Shown here one piece after another: positions 17,546-24,779 of a DNA stretch of 64,000 nucleotides; the first letter of the stretch is position 1, and each line of letters begins with the position of its first letter. Location: contig JAUIJE010000003.1 of NCBI GenBank assembly GCA_030431455.1, positions 452,360 to 516,359 on the forward strand, written 5' to 3'. A program made the translations under genes and the position numbers. The notes beneath the pieces were generated by a model. It made no database searches and was not told the origin of the DNA. It saw only the letters and a list, made by a program, of their open reading frames with translations. The DNA comes from a bacterium. Lineage in GTDB: Bacteria > Myxococcota > UBA727 > JAUIJE01.

Positions 17546-18676
17546 ATCGCCCCCCGGGGGCGCAAGCTTCACGTAAGTGTCCGCCCACCGACGCAGGTAC
17601 CCGGCCATCAACGGAATCAACTGTTCGCTCGGCGCGAAGTCGGGTCCGCAGCCGTCCTCCTCGGCGTCCCCCACGAACTGGTCCTTCTGCCATTCGTTGA
17701 AGTCACGACACGTGGGAATGAACGTCTGGTGCGCCCCATCCGGAATCTCGAACCACACGTCTTCGGGATGGGACAGCCCCGCCCAAAACACCTGGGCTTG
17801 CTCCTCGTCGGGCAAGGTCTTGTCCCGCCGGCCGGTCATGAGCAGCGTAGGCACGTCAATGTCGCCCAGCACCGGAGGCGCAAACGCAGACACAAACCCC
17901 GGGGCCTGGGGCGCGATGGCCACCACCCGCGGGTCGCGAAAACCCGCGGCCAGCTGAGCCTGCACGCCCTCGTCGTCGAACACCGAACAGTCCGCGTCGC
18001 CGGCGCAGAAGCGCGCGCGCAGGCCATCGATGTCCAATGGCCCCGCGGCGCTGGCCACCGTGGTGAACCCGCCGTAGCTATGCCCAAAAACCATCACCCG
18101 GCCGGTGTCGGCAATGGCGGCGAGGCCATCGGGTGCGTCCCCGTCCTCCAGGTGGTCGATCGCCGCCGTGATGTCCTGGGGCCGGCGCACGAGGCTGACC
18201 ATCAAGGGCGCGAACCGGCGAAACGTGCCGTCGGTGCCCGTGTTGTAGGTGTGGCTCACCGCGACGACGATGTAACCGTGGGACGCGAGGTGTTCGCCGT
18301 AGGGATGTCCCAGCACCGCTTCGCTGCCGTTGCCGTGGCTGTACACGATCACCGGAAACGGCGCCCCGTCGGCGGGGTCTGCGTCGTAGGTGGCGCGAAG
18401 GCTTTCGAACACGATCACGCCCCCGAGGCTGTAGATCGCGGGGGTGTCGCTGGGGGCCGACGCCGGGTACCAGGCCATGAGCGGCAGGTTGCGCGGGCCG
18501 CCGTACACCGGGTCGTCGTAGGTGGTGTCGAAGGTGGTGTAGCCGACCTCGTAGGGTCCTTCGTCGACGAACGCGTCGATGTCGTCGTCGAGGGTGTGTT
18601 CGACCAGCGGCTCTGCACAGCCGATGCCCAGGAGAACAGCCAAAGGGAGCAGACGAGTCGCGCGCACACCGGTCAT
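17498..18676 (-). CDS. Alpha/beta hydrolase lipoprotein (PAF-acetylhydrolase/cutinase-like)
   Basis: 392 residues, starting MTGVRATRLLPLAVLLGIGCAEP with lipobox LLGIGC. The hydrolase core has FPVIVYSHGNGS (oxyanion strand), VMVFGHSYGGFTT (Ser nucleophile elbow), TLLMTGRRDKTLPDEEQ (acid region) and GAHQTFIP (His). The ITAAIDHL segment before the elbow and the overall layout resemble secreted PAF-acetylhydrolase or dienelactone-hydrolase-type esterases. Substrate unknown. Its last 48 bp are duplicated on the far side of the RHS gene, so the ancestral order was probably hydrolase, DUF1800, DUF1501 on one strand. Confidence 0.85.
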   Translation of the reverse strand: MTGVRATRLLPLAVLLGIGCAEPLVEHTLDDDIDAFVDEGPYEVGYTTFDTTYDDPVYGGPRNLPLMAWYPASAPSDTPAIYSLGGVIVFESLRATYDADPADGAPFPVIVYSHGNGSEAVLGHPYGEHLASHGYIVVAVSHTYNTGTDGTFRRFAPLMVSLVRRPQDITAAIDHLEDGDAPDGLAAIADTGRVMVFGHSYGGFTTVASAAGPLDIDGLRARFCAGDADCSVFDDEGVQAQLAAGFRDPRVVAIAPQAPGFVSAFAPPVLGDIDVPTLLMTGRRDKTLPDEEQAQVFWAGLSHPEDVWFEIPDGAHQTFIPTCRDFNEWQKDQFVGDAEEDGCGPDFAPSEQLIPLMAGYLRRWADTYVKLAPPGGDWRTVAPSDLVVLSRH

Positions 18677-18689
18677 GGGCACACCATAA

Positions 18690-18718
18690 GGAAACGCCGG
18701 CGGGGTGCCGGCGTTTCC
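18690..18718 (-). terminator. Hairpin terminator after the sctI-like gene
   Basis: Perfect 12-bp stem (GGAAACGCCGGC / GCCGGCGTTTCC) with a 5-base loop. On the minus strand it is followed by a short T-rich stretch. It lies between the stop of the SctI-like gene (18759) and the hydrolase start (18676) and should end transcription of the former. Confidence 0.65.
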
Positions 18719-18758
18719 TGTCACCACAGGGGGCGAGACGCCCCTTCGAACGAGTGCC

Positions 18759-19268
18759 TCAGACCTGCGTTTGCATGGTCTGCTTGACGCCGGAGGTCGC
18801 TTTCTCGACGACCTTCGAGGTCAGCTCCAGCTCCTGGCTGAACTTGTACACCGAGGCTTGGATCGCGAGCAGCTCCTGCTGGTTGTAGCTCTTGCCCGAG
18901 GTCGCGGCCTTGATGATCTCGTCGAGCTTGTTCTGGTCTTCGACGAGACTGCCGAGGAGCTTTTGAAAACCTTTGCCAGCCTCGGACTTTTCCACCGCGA
19001 CCTTGCTGGCCGCGCCCTCGACCGCGCCGGGCTTGTTGACCGCCGCCTTGATCACGTCGGTCGACTTTTGGGTCTCCATGGTTTTTTGCGCTTCAGTGAC
19101 CTTTTGGGTCTCCTGCACACCTTGGGTCTTTTGGACGTTGGCCACCGCATCGGAGAAGTTCGCCTTGTCGGCGCCGCCGGTCTGGGCCGCCTCCTGCATC
19201 TGCTTTTGCAGCTCCTGCATCATCTGTTGCGATGCTTTGCCAATGCCACCTGAAATCGGATCGCTCAT
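18759..19268 (-). CDS. SctI/YscI-like type III secretion inner-rod protein (orphan)
   Basis: 169 residues starting MSDPISGGIGKASQQMMQEL after a clear AAAGGAG site. The body is polar and helical, with a Gln/Thr/Lys-rich middle (QKTQGVQETQKVTEAQKTME). The C-terminal 45 residues match the conserved part of the YscI/HrpB/EscI family: QQELLAIQASVYKFSQELE then LTSKVVEKATSGVKQTM. In type III secretion systems this protein forms the inner rod linking the export gate to the needle. No other secretion-apparatus gene is visible in the window. The neighbour across the divergent region is a large protein with a secretion-substrate-like N-terminus. Family assignment is by motif only. Confidence 0.7.
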   Translation of the reverse strand: MSDPISGGIGKASQQMMQELQKQMQEAAQTGGADKANFSDAVANVQKTQGVQETQKVTEAQKTMETQKSTDVIKAAVNKPGAVEGAASKVAVEKSEAGKGFQKLLGSLVEDQNKLDEIIKAATSGKSYNQQELLAIQASVYKFSQELELTSKVVEKATSGVKQTMQTQV

Positions 19269-19398
19269 GTCTCAAACTCCTTTGCCGGCTCAGCCGGTGG
19301 TCTACAGTCCGATTATCGCACGTCCCCCGTCGGGGTTGCGAGCCCTGGGCAGATCTTTGGAACACGTAAGTCCTTATCCCCAAAGCGAAAATGGGCTG

Positions 19399-19836
19399 GT
19401 GCGGGCCCCCGTGGGCGCGCTCTCGGCCACCCGGGAGAGCCGCTCGGTCGCAGATCTCGGACCCGTGGACCGTGACGCGCTGAGTCAAATCGGGGACGAA
19501 GTCGCGTTTCTGCATCGGGTGGCCCGGTTGGTCAACGTTCTGCCGTTGGCCTTTCTTCTCCTCTGGCCTGTCTTGGCCCCGCGCCTGATCGCGCGCGGAA
19601 TGGTGGTGCGGCGACTCGCGGGGCGCCCCGCCCTGCGCCGGCTGCGCGCCGCCACCAACCACGTCCCCGCCGACGACCTCTCGGGCGGCGATCGACTCCA
19701 CGAGATCCAAAACCGGGACGCGCGCGATCTGCTGGCGCTGCGGCGCGTGCACTGGACGGTGGGCATCGCGTTGTGGGGGCCACCCGCCATCGCGGTGCTG
19801 ACGTGGGCGGGTCTGCGCTGGTTCATCGGCGGCTGA
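19399..19836 (+). CDS. Small membrane protein with two hydrophobic segments
   Basis: About 145 residues from GTG 19399. The frame is open back to 18973 and contains an ATG at 19267, but that codon overlaps the start of the divergent SctI-like gene and lacks a ribosome site. GC-rich third positions begin only near 19396, which favours the GTG. Hydrophobic helices lie at about residues 45-65 (NVLPLAFLLLWPVLAPRL) and near the C-terminus (IALWGPPAIAVLTWAGL), separated by a basic stretch. I recognise no family. It precedes the 11-mer-repeat protein on the same strand by 101 bp and may belong to the same group as the SctI-like gene. Confidence 0.5.
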   Translation: MRAPVGALSATRESRSVADLGPVDRDALSQIGDEVAFLHRVARLVNVLPLAFLLLWPVLAPRLIARGMVVRRLAGRPALRRLRAATNHVPADDLSGGDRLHEIQNRDARDLLALRRVHWTVGIALWGPPAIAVLTWAGLRWFIGG

Positions 19837-19937
19837 CATCCAACGACATTTGGCCGGCACGCGTGGCCGACATCACATGTCACTGCACACCTCGTTCACA
19901 CCCAACGATACTCGTGCTCCAGCGGGAAGGAGCACGG

Positions 19938-21698
19938 ATGACCACCATCCAAAAGAACACTGTCGCGACTCACAAGAACCACGCCACGACGACAAACCGC
20001 CCGCCTTCCTCTCCCCCACCGACCACATCCACACACACCGACGCCCCCCGGGCGGTGGGGGTCGACGCGGTCCGCACGGGCATGGACGCGCGGGTCGGCG
20101 GCCAACTGCTCGCCCGGTCGACGAGCAACGCGGCGCCCCCCCCGGCGGCGGACGCACAGCTCCAGCAACATTCCGAGGCGGCCCGCGCCCAGGCCGCGGC
20201 CAGTGAGCACCGGCCCAACCCGGAAGCAACCTCCAGTTACATTCACGCCGACCCCGCGCAGGTGCGGGAAGCGGCGCGGCGGGTCCAGCAAGGAGCGCGC
20301 GACATCCGGCACCGGCTGGGGCGCGCCGCGGACGACGTGCGCCGCCGGGTCGAGCGCGGCCTGGACCGCGTGGAGGACGCGGTGGACGACGTCCGCGAGC
20401 GGGTCAACGATGGGGTCGATCAAGTCCGACGCGGAGCGGAGCGTGTCGCGGACGGGGTGCGCGACACCGCCGAACGCGTGGCCGACGGGGTGCGCGACAC
20501 CGCCGAACGCGTGGCCGACGGGGTCCGGGACGTGGGCCGCGACATCGGGCACGCGGCCGACACCGACCGGCTGTTTGACGACCTCGGACCGGGGGACAAG
20601 CGCACCATCGGCACCGGGTTCACCGCGGGGGCCGGGGGCCGGGTGGGCCAGGACGCGAAGATGGAGGTCCAGCGCAACGACGACGGCAGCTACAGCGTGG
20701 CCCTTGACGGGGAGAACCTCATCGGGGTCGGCGGGGGATTCGGCTCGCGCAACGTCGGGGTCGGCGTCGCCGGCAATGCCGATGCACGGGGCGGTGGGCG
20801 GATCGAATACCGCTTCGCGACCCGGGCGGACGCCGAGCGTGGCACCCGGTTGTTGCTGCAACAGTCGGCGTGGCGTTCGCGGGCCGCGATCAGCGCCAAC
20901 CCGAGCCTGGAGCACCCGAGCCACAGCCCCGAAGATGTCGCCTTCTTGCGGCGCCACATCCACGCCACCGAGCTGCGGGGCGCGGCCGCGGGCGACGCTG
21001 CAGCCTCATTGGGGATCAACACCGGCCGCGGCGACCACATTGTGGGCGGGGCCACCGGGGGCGGCGCGGCCCGGCGCAACTTCGTGTTGCGCACCGAGTA
21101 CCAAGACGGCCAGCCCAGCGCGGTGGTGGTGCGGCACGAGACCCAGCGGCAGACCCAAGCCGGCGCGGGCTTGTCGTTCAACCAGAGCGACGGCAACGGC
21201 GGCTCCGCAGGGAGCGGCGGCTTGCCGGTGGTGCGCGGCTCGACCCAGGAGACGGTCCGGTACGAGGAACGTTACCCGGTGCACAACCCCGGCGAAGGCG
21301 TGGAGCAAGTGGACCTGCCCCTCGAGGCGTTGCGGGGTCGACTGGGACAGCCCGAACGGTCGGTGCGGCTCACCACCCAGACAGACCGACAGGTCATGGG
21401 CGACGGCAACGGGGTACAGCAACAGGTCGACATCGACCTCGGCCGCGGGCCGTCGCTGTCGGACGCCGAGCGGGAGTACTTGCTCCATCGAGGCCCCGAC
21501 CGCGTCGTACGCGACCACCCGGACGCCGACGTACACATGACCCAGCGGCAGTACGAGACCGACGGCTTCGACTTCAACCCTGGCGGCGCCCTTGGCCCAT
21601 TTTCCGGGAGCTATCGGCTGACCAACCAGACCCAAGACTTCGCCGACGAGTTCGACGTCGACCGGCGGGTCCAGGCGCGGGACTTGGCCGCCGACTGA
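19938..21698 (+). CDS. Large protein with 11-residue amphipathic repeats, candidate secreted effector
   Basis: 586 residues starting at ATG 19938 after GGAAGGAG. Residues 1-90 are disordered and Thr/Ser/Pro/His-rich, like many type III secretion signals. Residues about 130-210 follow an 11-residue amphipathic period (variants of RVADGVRDTAE), including three nearly exact 33-bp copies. Residues about 220-586 look like a beta-rich, Gly-rich globular region with no motif I recognise. 11-mer repeats of this kind occur in apolipoprotein-, LEA- and synuclein-like lipid-binding helices. It sits next to the orphan SctI-like gene. The effector role is inferred; no catalytic signature is seen. Confidence 0.7.
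   Translation: MTTIQKNTVATHKNHATTTNRPPSSPPPTTSTHTDAPRAVGVDAVRTGMDARVGGQLLARSTSNAAPPPAADAQLQQHSEAARAQAAASEHRPNPEATSSYIHADPAQVREAARRVQQGARDIRHRLGRAADDVRRRVERGLDRVEDAVDDVRERVNDGVDQVRRGAERVADGVRDTAERVADGVRDTAERVADGVRDVGRDIGHAADTDRLFDDLGPGDKRTIGTGFTAGAGGRVGQDAKMEVQRNDDGSYSVALDGENLIGVGGGFGSRNVGVGVAGNADARGGGRIEYRFATRADAERGTRLLLQQSAWRSRAAISANPSLEHPSHSPEDVAFLRRHIHATELRGAAAGDAAASLGINTGRGDHIVGGATGGGAARRNFVLRTEYQDGQPSAVVVRHETQRQTQAGAGLSFNQSDGNGGSAGSGGLPVVRGSTQETVRYEERYPVHNPGEGVEQVDLPLEALRGRLGQPERSVRLTTQTDRQVMGDGNGVQQQVDIDLGRGPSLSDAEREYLLHRGPDRVVRDHPDADVHMTQRQYETDGFDFNPGGALGPFSGSYRLTNQTQDFADEFDVDRRVQARDLAAD
20439..20537 (+). repeat. Three tandem 33-bp repeats (11 codons each)
   Basis: Copies at 20439-20471, 20472-20504 and 20505-20537 encode ERVADGVRDTA, ERVADGVRDTA and ERVADGVRDVG (residues 168-200 of the protein). 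The first two differ at a few bases and the third diverges at its end. The 33-bp unit equals the 11-residue helical period, so copy-number change would keep frame and helix phase. Confidence 0.85.
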
Positions 21699-21705
21699 CG
21701 CCCGC

Positions 21706-22413
21706 TCAGCACGGCCCGATGTCGGTCAACGCGCCGTACTCCTCGGCGCACGCGGTGTCCGCGGGGTTGTACGCGTCGGGGTCGTAGTCCTCGCAGGGGA
21801 TGGTGAGCATACACGCGTTGAACGCGTCGAGCGCCGCCAATGTCTCTGGACACGTCCCCCAGTAGTCGACCCCCGCGTCGTAACAAGCCTCCGCGGTGGG
21901 GTAGTAGGACGCGCCGCAATCATCGATCGCGTGTGCGCACTGGGCGAAGGTCGCCGCGCCCGGCTCCGCGTCGCCGTCACCGTCACCGTCGCCGTCCCCG
22001 TCGCCGTCGCCGTCGCCGTCACCGTCGCCAAACACGGTGGGCGTCCCGTCCGCGGGCCGGGGCCCACAATCGATGCAGTCCGACCCGTACGCGCAGCCGC
22101 CCCCCACCGCGCCCGCGCCCCCGTCGGTGCACGTGCCGTCGCTGGCGGTGCCGCAGGTATTGGTGCACAGCAGGTTGCCGGCGTCGCCGTCGCCGTCGCC
22201 GTCGCCGCCGTCGCCGTCGCCGTCGCCGGAGACCGCGACGCACACGTAGTTGTCCGCGTCGTCGGGGTCTTCCCACTCGTAGCCCGACTCGCACCGGACT
22301 TCGCCGTCCTCGCGCAAGCAGTGGTTCTCGGTTTGGCACGGGTGGTCTTCGCCGCCGCCGCCGTCACAGGCCCCCGCCAACACCAACGTCCACACCCACC
22401 ACCGCTTGGCCAT
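21706..22413 (-). CDS. Cys-rich lipoprotein with Gly-Asp linkers
   Basis: 235 residues, MAKRWWVWTLVLAGACDGGG, with lipobox LAGAC; ATG follows GGAGGTGTG. Three Cys-rich segments (HPCQTENHCLREDGEVRCES; LLCTNTCGTASDGTCTDGG; and the C-terminal FAQCAHAIDDCGASYYPTA region) are joined by runs of Gly-Asp dipeptides: a short one at about 22180-22232 and about 11 repeats at 21967-22034. Spacing of the cysteines suggests small disulfide-bonded modules on the cell surface. Function unknown; the Gly-Asp runs are a shared style with two other lipoproteins here. Confidence 0.8.
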   Translation of the reverse strand: MAKRWWVWTLVLAGACDGGGGEDHPCQTENHCLREDGEVRCESGYEWEDPDDADNYVCVAVSGDGDGDGGDGDGDGDAGNLLCTNTCGTASDGTCTDGGAGAVGGGCAYGSDCIDCGPRPADGTPTVFGDGDGDGDGDGDGDGDGDGDAEPGAATFAQCAHAIDDCGASYYPTAEACYDAGVDYWGTCPETLAALDAFNACMLTIPCEDYDPDAYNPADTACAEEYGALTDIGPC

Positions 22414-22519
22414 GTCACACCTCCGCCGGGGGAACGATCGGCGGTGCGATCCTGGTGGCGCCCCTGTGACCCGGCGCACCCGCCCGCGCACGGCGGGGCC
22501 GTGCGCTCCGCCAAGGCCA

Positions 22520-22548
22520 CGACGAGCGCCCGATCGGGCGTCTCGTCG
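22520..22548 (-). terminator. Long GC-rich hairpin downstream of DUF4388 gene
   Basis: Outer arms CGACGAG/CTCGTCG flank a perfect 14-bp palindrome CGCCCGATCGGGCG with one unpaired T. It begins 8 bp after the stop of the DUF4388 gene on the minus strand. There is no T tract, so it could be a terminator-like or mRNA-end structure rather than a classic terminator. Confidence 0.45.
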
Positions 22549-22556
22549 CTGGCCAC

Positions 22557-23783
22557 TTAGTCCTCGTCGATGACGATGGTGGGCAGCGGGGTGACCGCGG
22601 TCTTTTCTTTGCGGGTCTCGGTCTCGGCGGTCACGCCCACCGAGGGCTCGGGCTCGGCGCGGCGTTTGCGCTTCTTCTTCTTTTTGCGCTTGGGGTCGAC
22701 CATGAGCTCGGGGGACACGATGATCGAGTTGGCCTCGGCGGTCTTGACGTTGTGAATGTCAATGCGCGGGTCGGTGACCTCGGGGCGCTTCTTGGGGGCT
22801 TCGGAGCCGCCCGCCCCCGAGCTGCCGAACACCTCGTCGGGGAGGGGCGCGGGGGTCGCCTTTTTGCGCGGCTCCTCGAACACCGGGGCCGGCCGGCGGT
22901 CGATGGGGCTCGGGCTGGCGGGGATTTCGTCCGAGGACGGCAACGGGTTGCCGAACACCGGGGTGTCCTCGTCGAGGGCGGGGGCGGGGAGCGCGGCGGT
23001 CTCGTCCACTTGGGCCGCGGGGGGCTCGAGGGTGGTCTCGATCCATCCCACAATGCTCATGTACTTGAGCAGCACGGCCACGTCCTCATCGGGGAGCGCG
23101 CCGGTCTCGGTGGCGTCGCGGATGTTCTGCCAGCCGCTTTTGAGCCGGGTCAAAAAACGCTCCTCGGGCGGACCAAACCCATAATTGGCCAGGGCGGTGG
23201 GGAGCAGGTTGCGGCCTTCGGGGATGCGAGCCCAGGTTTTGCGCAGCTCGTAGAGATACGCCTTGCGGCCGGCGGGACCGAGCTGGCGTTGCACCGCGAG
23301 GTAGATGACCACCTGCATGTCGAGGGGCGTGGAGTTGAAGCCGGCGAGGAAGGTCAGACCCCGCCCAAACGTGAACGGTCCGGTGCCAAAGCTACAGAAT
23401 TGCTCGGCCTTCTTGCGGGCCTGAACCGCGAGCACCTCTTTGAGGTCAGCGTCGGACAGCACGCCGAGCTCCTTGAACACCTGACCGGGCAGACGGTTGC
23501 CGGCGGCGATGCGGCGCTGGGCTTTCAGGAACGTGGCCGCGTCGCACCGGCCGAGCTCGAGCAGGAGTTGGCCCAGGGGATGAAAAAACTCCGCGAGCTG
23601 CACGCCCACCGGTTGGCCGCGCATGAAGAACATGTGGTTGGCGCCGGTGGCGTTCTCTACGGTGAGGCGCCCGGTGCTCTGGTCTTTGGACAGCGCGAGC
23701 AGGACCTCGTACATCGGCGCCTCGTCGAGGCTGCCCGACCCGACGGTCTCGTCTTTGATGGCGGCGAGATCGAAGCCCAACAC
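22557..23783 (-). CDS. DUF4388-domain protein
   Basis: 408 residues from GTG 23783. The N-terminal 95 residues (EVLLALSKDQSTGRLTVEN, FFMRGQPVGVQLAEFFHPLG) match DUF4388, a PATAN-like domain found in bacterial regulatory and gliding-related proteins. A helical central part (to about residue 245) follows. The C-terminal 160 residues are disordered and Pro/Glu-rich with a Lys/Arg patch (DPKRKKKKKRKRRAEP). It has no output domain such as a receiver. Likely cytoplasmic and regulatory, but unproven. Confidence 0.75.
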   Translation of the reverse strand: MLGFDLAAIKDETVGSGSLDEAPMYEVLLALSKDQSTGRLTVENATGANHMFFMRGQPVGVQLAEFFHPLGQLLLELGRCDAATFLKAQRRIAAGNRLPGQVFKELGVLSDADLKEVLAVQARKKAEQFCSFGTGPFTFGRGLTFLAGFNSTPLDMQVVIYLAVQRQLGPAGRKAYLYELRKTWARIPEGRNLLPTALANYGFGPPEERFLTRLKSGWQNIRDATETGALPDEDVAVLLKYMSIVGWIETTLEPPAAQVDETAALPAPALDEDTPVFGNPLPSSDEIPASPSPIDRRPAPVFEEPRKKATPAPLPDEVFGSSGAGGSEAPKKRPEVTDPRIDIHNVKTAEANSIIVSPELMVDPKRKKKKKRKRRAEPEPSVGVTAETETRKEKTAVTPLPTIVIDED

Positions 23784-23850
23784 GGGGCCAACTTACAACA
23801 CCGTGGCGAGCTGGCGTGGGGGGAAATGTGAACCCGACGGGCCGAGACGA

Positions 23851-24351
23851 TCAGCGGGTGAGTTCGGCCTGGGCGCGTTCGATCGCGTCGACGATTTTGA
23901 CGTAGCCGGTGCAACGACAAAGGTTGCCGCTGATGCCGTCGAGAATCTCTTCGCGGGTAGCGGCGGGGTTGTCCTCGAGGAGGGCGACCGCCGAGAGCAC
24001 CATGCCGGGGGTGCAGAACCCGCATTGGGTGCCCATTTCCTGGATGAAATGGTGCTGGACCGGGTGAACATCGCGGCCCACCCGGCCCGGCAGACCTTCC
24101 ACCGTCGTCACGTCACAGCCCTCGACCGTTTGGGCGAGGGTGATGCACGAACACGCGACCTGCCCGTCGATCATGACGGTGCAGGCCCCGCATTCGCCTT
24201 CGCCACACCCCTCCTTCACGCCGAACAAGTGACCTTCCTCTCGAAGCACATCGAGAAGGCGGGACCCTGCACGGGCGTTCAGCTCCACCGATTTCCCGTT
24301 CAAATTGAACTGGATGGGCAGAAATGGGGCGCGGACGTCGACAGTGGACAT
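23851..24351 (-). CDS. [2Fe-2S] subunit of a molybdenum hydroxylase-type dehydrogenase
   Basis: 166 residues with both Fe-S motifs of the small subunit in the xanthine dehydrogenase/CO dehydrogenase family. The plant-ferredoxin-type cluster is GCGEGECGACTVMIDGQVACSC (about residues 48-69). The helical domain cluster is QCGFCTPGMVLSA and GNLCRCTGY (about residues 109-150). These subunits pass electrons from the Mo site to FAD. The FAD subunit lies upstream on the same strand, but a histone-like gene comes between, and no molybdopterin large subunit is in the window. It may serve a distant large subunit. Confidence 0.92.
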   Translation of the reverse strand: MSTVDVRAPFLPIQFNLNGKSVELNARAGSRLLDVLREEGHLFGVKEGCGEGECGACTVMIDGQVACSCITLAQTVEGCDVTTVEGLPGRVGRDVHPVQHHFIQEMGTQCGFCTPGMVLSAVALLEDNPAATREEILDGISGNLCRCTGYVKIVDAIERAQAELTR

Positions 24352-24377
24352 GTAGGTCTATCTCCTACAGAAACCGA

Positions 24378-24779
24378 CTACTTACGGCGACGGGTGGCCT
24401 TCTTCTTGGCCTTGCGCTTGGTAGTCTTCTTCTTGGCGGTCTTTCGCTTGGTCTTGCGCTTGGTGGTCTTGCGCTTCGTGGCTTTGCGTTTGGTCGCCTT
24501 CTTTTTGGCCTTCTTCTTCGCGGCCTTCTTTTTGGCCTTCTTCTTGGCCGCCTTCTTCTTACCCGCTTTGCGGGCAGTCTTCTTCTTCGCGGCCTTCTTT
24601 TTGGTCTTGCGCTTGGTGGCCTTCTTCTTGGCCGCCTTCTTCTTGGTTTTCTTCTTGGCCGCCTTCTTCTTGGTCTTCTTCTTCGCGGTCTTCTTCTTGG
24701 TCTTGCGCTTGGCGGCCTTCTTCTTGGTCTTGCGCTTGGTCGCCTTCTTCTTGGTCGTCTTTTTCTTTCGGGTTGCCAT
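24378..24779 (-). CDS. Histone H1-like lysine-rich DNA-binding protein
   Basis: 133 residues, MATRKKKTTKKKATKRKTKK onward, almost entirely Lys, Ala, Thr and Arg in KKKA/KRKT-type repeats ending KKATRRRK. Composition matches bacterial histone H1-like proteins (Hc1/AlgP-type tails) that compact DNA. ATG 24779 has an upstream AAAAGGA site 6 bp away, so independent translation is likely. There is no stop between the upstream FAD-subunit gene and this ATG, so a fused product is also possible. It sits between the FAD and [2Fe-2S] genes of a redox enzyme, an odd place for a chromatin protein. The repetitive codons are prone to slippage. Confidence 0.75.
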   Translation of the reverse strand: MATRKKKTTKKKATKRKTKKKAAKRKTKKKTAKKKTKKKAAKKKTKKKAAKKKATKRKTKKKAAKKKTARKAGKKKAAKKKAKKKAAKKKAKKKATKRKATKRKTTKRKTKRKTAKKKTTKRKAKKKATRRRK

